From Acidobacteriota bacterium (lineage in GTDB: Bacteria > Actinomycetota > Acidimicrobiia > Acidimicrobiales > Ilumatobacteraceae), in contig JAGWWV010000016.1 of NCBI GenBank assembly GCA_018970175.1, forward strand, positions 1 to 41,671: a stretch of DNA of 41,671 nt, in the 5' to 3' direction. Shown one piece after another: positions 7,663 to 16,085 of this stretch. Position 1 is the stretch's first letter. The number at the start of each line of letters is the position of its first letter. The position numbers were made by a program, and so were the translations under genes. The notes under the pieces are model-generated. The model did no database searches and was not told the origin of the DNA. It saw only the letters and a list, made by a program, of their open reading frames with translations.

Positions 7663-8714
7663 CGGGAGAAGTCTTTCAGGAAGTCGGTGAATGCATCGGT
7701 GACTTCGTACGCGCCGTACTTCGTGAGGTGGGCACGATCCTGGTACTGCAGGTTCAACCCGGGCTTCGACGGGTCGTTCAGCACCTGTCGAGCATCGAAC
7801 ATCGCGGTACCCGGCACCAACTGCGACACCCGGTCGAGGTTGATCACGTCGGTCGTTTCGCCGAACGACGGGAAGTAGTAGAGGAAAACGTTCTCAACCC
7901 CCGCTTCCCGGGCAATCTTGACCATGTCGCGCATTGCAGCGATCTCGCCGTAGGCCCGCCGGCTGTCGACGTTGATCGGCACGTAACGGGCCGACTCGCG
8001 CTTCAGGCGTTCGAGTCGACGTTCCGTCGGCCGTGGCGTCGCATCGGTGTACGGGGCTGCAGCAACCGATCCCCAGACGCGCAAGACCATCCTGCCGCAA
8101 TCACCCAATGGATCGACGGTCTGGTCGAGCGAGCGCAGTGCATTGTCGAAACCCGCCTGAAGATGATCGAAAAAGAACTTCAAGGGCGAGGGGAAGTGCG
8201 ACCTCACGTACACGTCCGCGTTGTCGATGACCCCGCGCTCGATCAGCGCATCGAGATAACCGGAATATGCGTTGGCCCCGAACAACGCGTAGCTGCGATT
8301 GGTCAGCGCCGCACCGAGACGTGCGGACACGGTGTCCCCGGCGGTACGGGTGATCAGGATTTCGATACCGATGCTCTTCGGTGCGCCGCGCTCGCGCAAG
8401 TACGTGCGAAGCGCCATGTTGGCATCGGACTCGGCGTTCCCGAGGAGGACGATCTTCTCCGTCGTGTGTTTTTCGGCATCGGACATCCGCAGGTCGACGA
8501 TCTGCTCGTCGATCCCGAAGCCCGTGCGACTGGCCCCGATCAACAACAGGTCGGCGGGCGGAGAGTTCGACTCGAAAACCGACGCCTGACAGCGGTTCAC
8601 GTATTTCCCCGGCACTCGCCCGGCGCGCAACCAGCTGTACGAGGGAACGACGATCAGTGCGAGTACGAGGATCGGAGCCACGATCCGCCTGACAACGAAC
8701 TTTCTAGAACGCAT
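7659..8714 (-). CDS. DltD/AlgJ-like membrane-anchored SGNH protein
   Basis: 351 residues from the ATG at 8714, which overlaps the end of the MBOAT gene by 11 nt; a frame opening at 8759 would lie deeper in that gene. A basic N-terminus and one membrane anchor (about 11-27) are followed by LLLIGASRTGFGID, placing Ser62 in an SGNH block I-like GxSxT. Near the C-terminus QDRAHLTKYGA gives Asp326-x-x-His329, the partner of the triad. This is the layout of DltD and of the AlgJ/AlgX/PatB group, which complete transfer of an acyl group to a cell-surface polymer outside the membrane. It follows the MBOAT gene and precedes the DltX-like gene. The substrate is unknown. Confidence 0.85.
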   Translation of the reverse strand: MRSRKFVVRRIVAPILVLALIVVPSYSWLRAGRVPGKYVNRCQASVFESNSPPADLLLIGASRTGFGIDEQIVDLRMSDAEKHTTEKIVLLGNAESDANMALRTYLRERGAPKSIGIEILITRTAGDTVSARLGAALTNRSYALFGANAYSGYLDALIERGVIDNADVYVRSHFPSPLKFFFDHLQAGFDNALRSLDQTVDPLGDCGRMVLRVWGSVAAAPYTDATPRPTERRLERLKRESARYVPINVDSRRAYGEIAAMRDMVKIAREAGVENVFLYYFPSFGETTDVINLDRVSQLVPGTAMFDARQVLNDPSKPGLNLQYQDRAHLTKYGAYEVTDAFTDFLKDFSR

Positions 8715-9753
8715 AATTCGCCACGTACGAGAGAAGAACGACGAGGGACAGGGTCGCAACGCGGTTCACAACCCGCGCAGTCCGCGACGTGAGATCGGCC
8801 GACTTCGGAGCGAAGGCCATCAACGCGCCATGGGCGAGACCCCAGATGATGTACCCGGGCTTCGCCTCGTGCCAAAGACCCATGTAGAAAAATGCGACGG
8901 CGGTTGCCAGTCGTGCGTTGACACCACGGAGGTTCAACGGCAAGAAGAAGTACTGCATCACGAACCGCGCCATCGACATGTGCCAACGGTTCCAGAAATC
9001 GCGGATGTCGACCGCGAGCCACGGACGATTGAAGTTCGTGGGAATTTCGAAACCGGCCAACGCCGCACCGGACTCGGCCACGAGGGATTGACCCCAGAAG
9101 GCCGCGAACAAGTGTCCGAAGAGCGCCAGCAAGACCAGCGGTGCCGTCCATCGCCCGAGGTGTGTGCCTCCGGCTTGCTGCATCAACCAATCCGACACCA
9201 AAACGGTAAGAATCCAGCCCGCGAACAACTTGCGGTAGAGGAACTCGGTCGATCCCACATCGGGTTCGGTGCTGTGTTTCCCCGATTGGTCCCACAACGT
9301 CGTACCCGAGAACACCGGGCCGATGACGACCGCGGGAAGGAACCAAGCACCCGCCCCGATCGAGACGACACGCTGCACGAGTGTCGTCGACTTCGCGCCG
9401 AGAAGTTGCTTCGTCGTCATGAAAACACGCACGACTGCGAATGCGACGCCGGCCGTGACGAAGTGCTGACGGGTGAAGGCTTCATTCGCGATGTCGGTTG
9501 TGAAGACGTTGAGGAGCAGGACGTACGGGATGTACTGGCGCACCATCGACTTCTTCGGCAGATTGCGCAGGATGCGTTCCAACACCAGGGCTTCGACCAC
9601 CGTGAAGAGCACGATCCAGAAGCCCGCGGGAGCGAGCATGAACATAAAGACCAGGCCGGCCAACGTGATGAAACCGAGTCGCCACCGCCGAGGCAGGAAG
9701 TGGGCGACGGGAAGGACCGCGAGAAGAGAGACGATGTGCGCGAGTGGGTTCAT
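8704..9753 (-). CDS. MBOAT-family O-acyltransferase (DltB/AlgI-like)
   Basis: 349 residues, almost wholly hydrophobic with about ten membrane segments. The MBOAT signature is clear: NFNRPWLAVDIRDFWNRWHMSMARF (conserved His258 in RWHMS), then FFYMGLWHEAKPGYIIWGLAHG with the catalytic His295 in GLWHE. It is somewhat shorter than typical DltB (~400). It should move an acyl group from the carrier protein through the membrane. The gene starts 6 bp after the adenylating-enzyme stop and overlaps the SGNH gene, so it belongs to the same operon. Confidence 0.93.
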   Translation of the reverse strand: MNPLAHIVSLLAVLPVAHFLPRRWRLGFITLAGLVFMFMLAPAGFWIVLFTVVEALVLERILRNLPKKSMVRQYIPYVLLLNVFTTDIANEAFTRQHFVTAGVAFAVVRVFMTTKQLLGAKSTTLVQRVVSIGAGAWFLPAVVIGPVFSGTTLWDQSGKHSTEPDVGSTEFLYRKLFAGWILTVLVSDWLMQQAGGTHLGRWTAPLVLLALFGHLFAAFWGQSLVAESGAALAGFEIPTNFNRPWLAVDIRDFWNRWHMSMARFVMQYFFLPLNLRGVNARLATAVAFFYMGLWHEAKPGYIIWGLAHGALMAFAPKSADLTSRTARVVNRVATLSLVVLLSYVANYAF

Positions 9754-9759
9754 CGGGGA

Positions 9760-11280
9760 TCAACGACCGTCCCCGAGTGTGGCGAGTGCGCGACGGTCGA
9801 TCTTTCCATTGGCATTCGTTGGCATTGAGTCGAGGGCCACGGACACCGCCGGAATCATGTAGTTCGGAAGCGTCGATTCCAGCACTCTCAGGTCGGGCAC
9901 GGTGCCGCCGTCGACCTCTGCAGCCAAGTGGAAGAGAACGAGACGCGCATCGGCACCGTCGCCGACGATCACGACCGCGAGCGTCTTCAGACCAAAAGCG
10001 CGGCGCGCGACCGTTTCGATCTCGCCGAGCTCGATTCGGTAACCGCGGAACTTCACCTGTGAGTCGACACGCCCACGGAAGTACACCCCTTCGCCGTCGA
10101 TCCGGACGAGGTCTCCACTTCGGTAATAGAACGATTCACCTTGCGACACGAACGGCGACGGTGCATCGGTGGAATACCCACCGAACACCTGCGGCCCGCC
10201 GAGAAGCAGTTCACCTTCGTCGTCGATCGACGGAGAGTCGACGATCGAGCCGTCGGGCTTCAACAGTGCGGTTCGGTTGACCCCAAACGGGTGGCCGATC
10301 GACGCATTACCGTCGGTGCGCGGTGACTCGGTGACATCGGCGGCTGTGAATGCGATCGTCGCCTCGGTCGGACCATAGAGGTTCCACATCCGACCACCCG
10401 GTGCAAGCCATGGTCGACACGCGACCACCGTTTCCATCGGAAGGGCCTCGCCACAGAACAGCATCGACGCAAAGCCGGGGAAGTCGTCCTTGCGTTTGGC
10501 GCCACCCAACTGTGCCCCGATAAGCGGTACCGAAAACCAGGCGTCGATTCGTTCGCGCGCGACGTATGCGCCGGGCATCATCAGATCAACCTGACCCGGG
10601 GCAACGAGTGTTCCGCGCATCCGCGTGGAGACGAAGATGTCATGCATCGACAGGTCGAAGCTGAGGTCGAAAAACTGTGAGAACCGCGAACCCGACGGTA
10701 GTTCCAGCACGTCGGTGATGCCGTCGACGTACGCGAGCAGATTCCCGAACGAGATGGGAACTCCCTTGGGTGTTCCGGTCGACCCCGACGTGAACATCAG
10801 ATAGGCGGTGTCGTCCGACGTCACTTGGGAGGCGCCGATCATGTCGGACCATTCATCCGCACGGTGTGGTTGGGGTGCGACTTCCTCGACGTCAATGAAC
10901 GACACTGCCCCGGCTACGGCCGCGTGAACTCCCCGCGTTGTCACGTCGCCGAGGACGATGCTCGGATCAGCCAGTGAAACGATCGTGCGTAGACGCTCGG
11001 CCGGGAACTTCGGGTTCAGCGGTACGAAGGTGGCCCCGGTGGACACCGTCGCCAGTACGGCCAGATAGGTCTCGACGCGATGGTTGCTCAGCACCCCGAC
11101 ACGCATACCCGACGAGATTCCGCGGTCGGTGAGCAGAGCATGGATTGCGACGAGTCGGGCCGCTGCTTCGTCCTCGTGCATGACGAGCTTTTTTGATGCG
11201 CCGAAGGCCCCTTCGAAGACGGCACGTCCACCGTCCGCGGTGCGCCAGCGATCGGTGAGCAGCCTTCCGGGGACCGACAT
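9760..11280 (-). CDS. Amino acid adenylating enzyme (DltA-like, ANL superfamily)
   Basis: 506 residues, a stand-alone A domain of DltA size. The core motifs are all present: A3 FTSGSTGTPKG (164-173), A4 SFDLSMHD (207-214), A5 NLYGPTEAT, A7 YRSGDL, A8 GRVDSQVKFRGYRIELGEIE and the A10 lysine in ANGKIDRRAL (Lys493). Asp209 of the A4 motif is the residue that in DltA and NRPS A domains contacts the amino group of the substrate, so an amino acid substrate is likely. The motif differs from the DltA form I recall (FDLSVMD), so D-alanine cannot be assumed. It should load the carrier protein encoded 5 bp upstream. Confidence 0.9.
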   Translation of the reverse strand: MSVPGRLLTDRWRTADGGRAVFEGAFGASKKLVMHEDEAAARLVAIHALLTDRGISSGMRVGVLSNHRVETYLAVLATVSTGATFVPLNPKFPAERLRTIVSLADPSIVLGDVTTRGVHAAVAGAVSFIDVEEVAPQPHRADEWSDMIGASQVTSDDTAYLMFTSGSTGTPKGVPISFGNLLAYVDGITDVLELPSGSRFSQFFDLSFDLSMHDIFVSTRMRGTLVAPGQVDLMMPGAYVARERIDAWFSVPLIGAQLGGAKRKDDFPGFASMLFCGEALPMETVVACRPWLAPGGRMWNLYGPTEATIAFTAADVTESPRTDGNASIGHPFGVNRTALLKPDGSIVDSPSIDDEGELLLGGPQVFGGYSTDAPSPFVSQGESFYYRSGDLVRIDGEGVYFRGRVDSQVKFRGYRIELGEIETVARRAFGLKTLAVVIVGDGADARLVLFHLAAEVDGGTVPDLRVLESTLPNYMIPAVSVALDSMPTNANGKIDRRALATLGDGR

Positions 11281-11285
11281 CGGTG

Positions 11286-11534
11286 CTACGCCGCGTTGCC
11301 GGCGGCGAAGTCGACGATCTCGCGCACCGTCATGAAATGGATCGCATCATCGTCGCTGACGTCGAGTCCGAGACGCTCGCACACGGTCGTGAATATTTCG
11401 ACGAAGGCGAGCGAGTCCCACGACGGTGGATTGCCCATCCCGGAGTCAATGCCGACGTTTGCATCGACTGCACCGCGTGATGCCAGAACGGACCGAATGA
11501 TGGTCATCACTTCCTCAACCAGTTCGTTGTCCAC
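11286..11534 (-). CDS. Acyl/peptidyl carrier protein (DltC-like)
   Basis: 82 residues from a GTG at 11534. Four helices of carrier-protein type are visible, with the phosphopantetheine site at PPSWDSLAFVEIF (Ser41 in DSL). The GTG has GGAG 8 nt upstream; an ATG at 11555 would give 89 residues but lacks a ribosome site. The start lies inside the last codons of the sulfotransferase-like gene (20-nt overlap). The stop is 5 bp before the adenylating enzyme. In a Dlt-type system this protein carries the activated amino acid to the MBOAT protein. Confidence 0.9.
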   Translation of the reverse strand: MDNELVEEVMTIIRSVLASRGAVDANVGIDSGMGNPPSWDSLAFVEIFTTVCERLGLDVSDDDAIHFMTVREIVDFAAGNAA

Positions 11535-12372
11535 GCAATTTCTCCACTCGACCATTGATTTCCGTCGTTGCCTCCGACAGGAGGCCCCGCTGGCCGGCGG
11601 TCCAGGTGTCGGCCGTGCCGACCTGGTAGCCACCGAATCGCTCGTTTTGGCGCGACCGCGCCTCGACGAGCGCCTCGTCGAGTTGGCCCGTGCGAACCGC
11701 GTCGAGAGGATGCCCGATGGTACTCAATAGACCTTCGAGAACCGCTGACGGGTTCCTTGTGAAATCCCCGAAGTCGATCTGCTGGACCCGGTTGGGGAAG
11801 CATTCCCATGTGTCGCAGAGCAGGTTGTTCGTGACCCTCCACAACCAGATGTTTCGCTCGATCGCACCCCACTTCGACCATGCGCTGAGGTCGTCGCCCG
11901 CGAAGGGCCGCAACCGTCCGAGACCAATGAACTTTTCTCGGGCATCGAGATTCTTCGACGGGTCGGGCCAACCGACGGGCATCGGATCGGTCCCCGTGAA
12001 CCATGTGGCTGATCGAACGAACGACTCGCAATCACGAATGATGACGGCCGCTCGCGCCGACGGTACCTGTCTGAGAATCTGGGTGATGAGAACCGAGTTG
12101 TAGTACGCGACATCAACCAACAGGTCGACACCGAGCGTCCCGCATGCAGTGGAAAGAATCTCGTCGTTGCGCTTTGCCGCGACCACTTCCCTCGCCCGCT
12201 CGGTGCTCTTGAAACACTGGAAGTTTTCGAGATTGACCAGCGGCAGGATGTCGGGACCAGCATCGTTTCCCAGATGCCCCTCGTGGAGAGCGGCGATTCC
12301 CGTCACCATGTTCAAGGCCTCAGCGATGTACGACGTTGCCGTACGCCCCGTGCTTGCAATTGCGAGAAACAT
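11515..12372 (-). CDS. Sulfotransferase-family protein
   Basis: 285 residues from the ATG at 12372, 5 bp after the TauD stop. The start MFLAIASTGRTATSYIAEAL is a 5'-phosphosulfate-binding P-loop (GRTATS, like GRSGTT in the family). AAVIIRDCESFVRSA is the 3'-phosphate motif (R-D-...-S). This suggests transfer of sulfate from PAPS to a hydroxyl or amine, although some members of the fold have other roles. A C-terminal helical segment is rich in Arg and Glu. Its place inside the Dlt-like operon suggests that it modifies the transferred group or the acceptor glycan; this is inference. Confidence 0.75.
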   Translation of the reverse strand: MFLAIASTGRTATSYIAEALNMVTGIAALHEGHLGNDAGPDILPLVNLENFQCFKSTERAREVVAAKRNDEILSTACGTLGVDLLVDVAYYNSVLITQILRQVPSARAAVIIRDCESFVRSATWFTGTDPMPVGWPDPSKNLDAREKFIGLGRLRPFAGDDLSAWSKWGAIERNIWLWRVTNNLLCDTWECFPNRVQQIDFGDFTRNPSAVLEGLLSTIGHPLDAVRTGQLDEALVEARSRQNERFGGYQVGTADTWTAGQRGLLSEATTEINGRVEKLRGQRTG

Positions 12373-12377
12373 CGGTG

Positions 12378-13217
12378 TCAGGCGCTCGGTCGCTCGCCGG
12401 CCACTGTTGTGCGGTGCAATTCGCGGCGAAAACCCGCATAATCGTTCAACGCGTAGTGCTGTGTTGACCGGTTGTCCCAGATGACGAGATCGCCCGGCGA
12501 CCAGCGGTGGCGAAAGGTGAACCGCGCATCGGTGGTGTACGAGTGCAGCCACTCGAGCAAGGATGCGACACGGTCGGAGTCGACACCGAGCAGGTCGCGC
12601 ACGTAGGCGCGGTTGAAGAAGAGGCACTTCTTGCCGGTTTCCGGATGGGTAGTGACCAGTGGGTGCAATTCGGTGTCGTTCGCCGTGTCGTCACAGACGA
12701 TGTTCATGCCCGACAGTCCCGAGTGGAGAGGTTGCATCTTCCGCGAGTAGGCGTCGCGCGCCGTGTGCACGGCGGTGATGGCAAGCAACTCCGCACGACG
12801 ATCATCGGAGAGGTAACGCCACGCGGCAGACATCGACGACCACAGGGTGTCACCGCCGAATGGCGGTATGTCGATGGCAAAGAGCAGTGTGAACGACGGT
12901 GGTTCGGGCTGGAAACTGAAATCGCTGTGCCATGCTCCGCCGAAGTTGAACGCGTCGCCATCGGTCGCCTCTTTCAAGACCTTGATGACCTCGGGGTGAT
13001 CGGGGCTCGGTTCGATGAATGGCACGGGCCCGGCAGGCCCGAAACGACGCGACAATTCGACCTGGTCGGACACGCCGAGGCTTTGGCCCGGGATGACCAC
13101 GACTTCGTGTTCGCAGACGAGGCGGCGCAGTTCCCCGAAAATTTCGGCATCGAGTCGACGGACGTCGCCAAGGTGAACTTCGGCTCCGAATATCCCCGTC
13201 AGCCGCTTCACCTCCAC
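12378..13217 (-). CDS. TauD/TfdA-family Fe(II)/2-oxoglutarate dioxygenase
   Basis: 279 residues from a GTG at 13217 (GTG at 13211 is equally possible). The iron-binding triad is visible: WHSDFSF gives His-x-Asp, and TQHYALNDY supplies the distal His. The 2-oxoglutarate-binding Arg is in RRELHRTTV. The size fits the TauD group, which hydroxylates small acids, sulfonates or carrier-bound amino acids. It sits between an OYE-type reductase (20 bp upstream) and the sulfotransferase-like gene, so it probably acts on the same substrate as the operon. The target is not known; a taurine role is not implied. Confidence 0.9.
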   Translation of the reverse strand: MEVKRLTGIFGAEVHLGDVRRLDAEIFGELRRLVCEHEVVVIPGQSLGVSDQVELSRRFGPAGPVPFIEPSPDHPEVIKVLKEATDGDAFNFGGAWHSDFSFQPEPPSFTLLFAIDIPPFGGDTLWSSMSAAWRYLSDDRRAELLAITAVHTARDAYSRKMQPLHSGLSGMNIVCDDTANDTELHPLVTTHPETGKKCLFFNRAYVRDLLGVDSDRVASLLEWLHSYTTDARFTFRHRWSPGDLVIWDNRSTQHYALNDYAGFRRELHRTTVAGERPSA

Positions 13218-13237
13218 GTCGAGAACCGTACCCGTCG

Positions 13238-14329
13238 TCAGTCGGCGACGAAACCCTTCCAGTTGCGCATGTAGCCGACGAACACGTCGGACAAGCCCTC
13301 GTCGCGCAGCGTCTGGGCACTGACCGGAAGGCTGCGCATCGCAAAGTCGGGGTCGTCGCGCATCAGGCGCGGAAAGTCATGGTTCGTGATCGCCGCGCGC
13401 CCAACCACGGCAATGTCGGCCCCCGAATCGATGACCGACCGCGTGGCGGCGGCCGAGTAGAGCTTTCCCGCCACGGCGAGACGAACGTTCCGTCGGTCGA
13501 GTGCGGCAAAGATGTCGACGAGGCGCCGGTCGGTCCAACCATCTTCGATGGCATTTTTTGCGCAGTCCCACAGCGACATGTCGATCATGTCGACGTGACC
13601 ATCTGAGGCAATGCGTTCGAACAGTTCGCAGATCTCGCCGAGTCGCATACCGAATCGTTCGGGTGACAGACGCACACCCAGGTGGAAGTCGGGCCCGCAT
13701 TCACGCCGGACGCCTTCGATGATCGAGAGCAGAGGTCGCGCCCTGTTCTCGAGGGATCCGCCGAACTCGTCGGTGCGTCGGTTCAGTTCCGCCGACAGGA
13801 ACTGGCACAGCAGATAACCGTGGGCTCCGTGCAACTCGACGCCGTCGAAACCCGCTGCTTGGGCCCGTCCGGCGGCCGCGACGAAGGCCCCGATCATTTC
13901 GTGGACTTCCTCGTTCGACATAGCTCGCGCGCCGGTTTCGGCATCGTCCGAAGGACACAACGGATCGGTGCCGATGATCTCGCGCGGCGAGCGATTACCC
14001 GCATGGTGCAATTGCACGATTGCGAGGCTGTTGGCCATCTTGATGTCGCAAGCGAGACGGGTCAGGCCCGGAACATGCCGGTCGTCGTGTATTCCCAACT
14101 GTCCGGTGAATCCGACACCAACGGCCTGCACCGAAGCCGCACACGTCATGGTGAGGCCGAATCCACCGAGTGCGCGCATGGTGAGCCACCGATGCTCTTC
14201 GTCGGAGAGAGTCCCGTCGGGGTGACTCTGCTGATTCGTCAAGGGCGCGAGCATCAAACGATTCGTCATCGCCGGACCGTGGGTGAATTCGACCGGCCTG
14301 AACATCTCGTCGTTGTGAATCTGGATCAT
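13238..14329 (-). CDS. Old yellow enzyme-family NADH:flavin oxidoreductase
   Basis: 363 residues forming an FMN TIM barrel. AIVQLHHAGNRS holds the conserved His pair region, GFDGVELHGAHGYLLCQFLSAELNRRTDEFGGSLENRARPLL is the strongly conserved family segment, and VAGKLYSAAATRSVIDSGADIAVVGRAAI binds the FMN phosphate. Members reduce activated C=C bonds or demethylate; the long HGAHGYL...DEFGGS block fits the NADH:flavin oxidoreductase/2,4-dienoyl-CoA reductase group, here without the extra FAD/NAD domain. First gene of the minus-strand operon that runs to 7531, with TAGTGT 9 nt before its ATG. Confidence 0.92.
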   Translation of the reverse strand: MIQIHNDEMFRPVEFTHGPAMTNRLMLAPLTNQQSHPDGTLSDEEHRWLTMRALGGFGLTMTCAASVQAVGVGFTGQLGIHDDRHVPGLTRLACDIKMANSLAIVQLHHAGNRSPREIIGTDPLCPSDDAETGARAMSNEEVHEMIGAFVAAAGRAQAAGFDGVELHGAHGYLLCQFLSAELNRRTDEFGGSLENRARPLLSIIEGVRRECGPDFHLGVRLSPERFGMRLGEICELFERIASDGHVDMIDMSLWDCAKNAIEDGWTDRRLVDIFAALDRRNVRLAVAGKLYSAAATRSVIDSGADIAVVGRAAITNHDFPRLMRDDPDFAMRSLPVSAQTLRDEGLSDVFVGYMRNWKGFVAD

Positions 14330-14338
14330 GCAAGCGAC

Positions 14339-14360
14339 ACACTACGTGGGTCGGTAGCGT
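14339..14360. promoter_or_regulatory. Divergent TANNNT promoters (OYE operon and prfC)
   Basis: Minus strand: TAGTGT (14339-14344), 9 nt from the ATG at 14329. Plus strand: TAGCGT (14355-14360), 10 nt from the prfC ATG at 14371. The whole gap is 41 bp, leaving no room for long leaders. Confidence 0.4.
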
Positions 14361-14370
14361 TCACGTTCCC

Positions 14371-15957
14371 ATGGTCGTGCCACCGAACTCCGACGTCGCC
14401 TCCGAGGCGGCCCGACGACGCACGTTTGCGATCATCTCGCACCCCGACGCCGGCAAGACCACCCTCACCGAGAAGTTCCTCCTCTACGCAGGTGCGGTTC
14501 AGGAAGCCGGCGCGGTGCGCGCTCGGGCCGGACGACGCGCGGCAACCTCCGACTGGATGGAGCTGGAGAAACAACGCGGCATCTCCATCTCGTCGACCGT
14601 GCTGCAGTTCCCCTACCGAGGGCACACCTTCAACCTCCTCGACACTCCAGGCCACCGCGACTTCTCGGAAGACACCTACCGCGTTCTGGCCGCCGTCGAT
14701 TCGGTGGTCATGGTGCTCGACACAGCCAAGGGCATCGAGGCCCAGACCCTCAAGTTGTTCCAGGTGTGTCGCTCTCGCAATCTCCCTGTCATCACCTTCT
14801 TCAACAAGTACGACAGGCCCGGTCGCGATCCGCTCGAACTGCTCGACGAAGTCGAGGAACAGATCGGTCTCAAGCCGACTCCGGTCACGTGGCCCGTCGG
14901 TATTCCCGGCGACTTTCGCGGCGTCATCGACCGCCGAACCGGTGATTTCATTCGGTTCGTGCGCACCGCGCACGGCGCCGAATTGTCCCCCGAGGAAATT
15001 GTGAATCCCGACGAAGCGGCATCGACAGAAGGAACCGCGTGGTCCGCTGCGCTCGACGGCTGCTCCCTGCTCGACGCCATCGGTGCAAACCTCGACGTCG
15101 AAACGTTCCTCGCCGGAATCACCACCCCGGTGTTCGTCGGATCGGCCCTCACGAACTTCGGAATCCGCATGCTGCTCGACGCCGTGGTCGATCTCGCCCC
15201 CGCCCCCGAACCTCGCGCAGACGTGAACGACAACGAACGTCCGATCGACAGCCCGTTCTCGGCATTCGTCTTCAAGATCCAGGCGAACATGGACCCCAAC
15301 CACCGCGACCGTCTCGCATTTGCCCGCGTGTGCTCGGGGAAATTCGAACGTGGCATGGACGCCACATGTCACCGCTCGCGGCGTCTCGTCGGCACGAAGT
15401 ACGCCACGACGGCGTTCGGCAACGACCGAGAGACCATCGAAACCGCGTTTCCCGGCGACATCATCGGTCTCATCAACGCAAACGATCTGCGCATCGGCGA
15501 CTCACTCTACGCAGACGACGCCGTCGAGTTTCCCGCGGTGCCACGATTCGAACCCGAGGTGTTTGCCACCGCGCGTCCGCTCGATTCAGGGCGCTTCAAG
15601 CAGTTCCGCAAGGGACTCGCCCAGCTCGACGAAGAGGGTGTCGTCCAGGTGTTGCGCGATCCCGACCTTGGCGACAGCGACCCGATCCTCGCTGCCGTCG
15701 GTGCGCTGCAACTCGAGGTGTTCGCCCACCGCCTTGCCGGCGAATTCAACGCTCCCATCGAGGTGCGGCCCACCGTCTACCAAGCCATTCGACTCACCGA
15801 CAAGGCGAGCATCGATCGGTTGCGCGCAATCGGCGGCATTCGCATTCTGAAGCGCAGCGACGAAGCACTCGTTGCACTGTTCGAAAACAAGTTTCGACTG
15901 CAGCGACTGCTTGCCGACGAGCCCGAGCTCACTCTCACACCGATTCTCGCCGGCTGA
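14371..15957 (+). CDS. prfC: Peptide chain release factor 3 (RF3)
   Basis: 528 residues, the usual RF3 length. The GTPase motifs are SHPDAGKTTLTEKFLL (P-loop), LEKQRGISISSTVLQF (switch I), DTPGHRDFSEDTYR (G3) and NKYDRPGRDP (G4, NKxD). C-terminal domains II and III follow, with GIRMLLDAVVDLAPAP and QFRKGLAQLDEEGVVQVL. RF3 uses GTP to release RF1 and RF2 from the ribosome after termination. Divergent from the OYE operon. Its stop is immediately followed, in another frame, by the remains of a universal stress protein gene. Confidence 0.96.
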   Translation: MVVPPNSDVASEAARRRTFAIISHPDAGKTTLTEKFLLYAGAVQEAGAVRARAGRRAATSDWMELEKQRGISISSTVLQFPYRGHTFNLLDTPGHRDFSEDTYRVLAAVDSVVMVLDTAKGIEAQTLKLFQVCRSRNLPVITFFNKYDRPGRDPLELLDEVEEQIGLKPTPVTWPVGIPGDFRGVIDRRTGDFIRFVRTAHGAELSPEEIVNPDEAASTEGTAWSAALDGCSLLDAIGANLDVETFLAGITTPVFVGSALTNFGIRMLLDAVVDLAPAPEPRADVNDNERPIDSPFSAFVFKIQANMDPNHRDRLAFARVCSGKFERGMDATCHRSRRLVGTKYATTAFGNDRETIETAFPGDIIGLINANDLRIGDSLYADDAVEFPAVPRFEPEVFATARPLDSGRFKQFRKGLAQLDEEGVVQVLRDPDLGDSDPILAAVGALQLEVFAHRLAGEFNAPIEVRPTVYQAIRLTDKASIDRLRAIGGIRILKRSDEALVALFENKFRLQRLLADEPELTLTPILAG

Positions 15958-16085
15958 CCGCCGACCTTGTCCTGATCGGCGCAAAAGGTCACACCGGGCT
16001 CAGTGGATTCATTCTCGGTTCGGTCGCCTCGTACGTCGCGGCGCATTCCAAGGTGCCAGTGGTCGTCGTCCCCCACCCGGTGTGA
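15954..16085 (+). pseudogene. Universal stress protein (UspA) C-terminal remnant
   Basis: Starting at the prfC stop in the +1 frame, 43 codons read LTADLVLIGAKGHTGLSGF... and end VPVVVVPHPV, then a stop at 16083-16085. The Usp nucleotide-binding signature Gx2Gx9GS (GAKGHTGLSGFILGS) is intact. A full domain needs ~140 residues, and everything upstream in this frame is antisense or out-of-frame prfC; no start codon with a ribosome site is present. This is best read as the 3' stub of a deleted usp gene. Its last 77 bp overlap the 3' end of the methyltransferase gene on the other strand. Confidence 0.75.
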
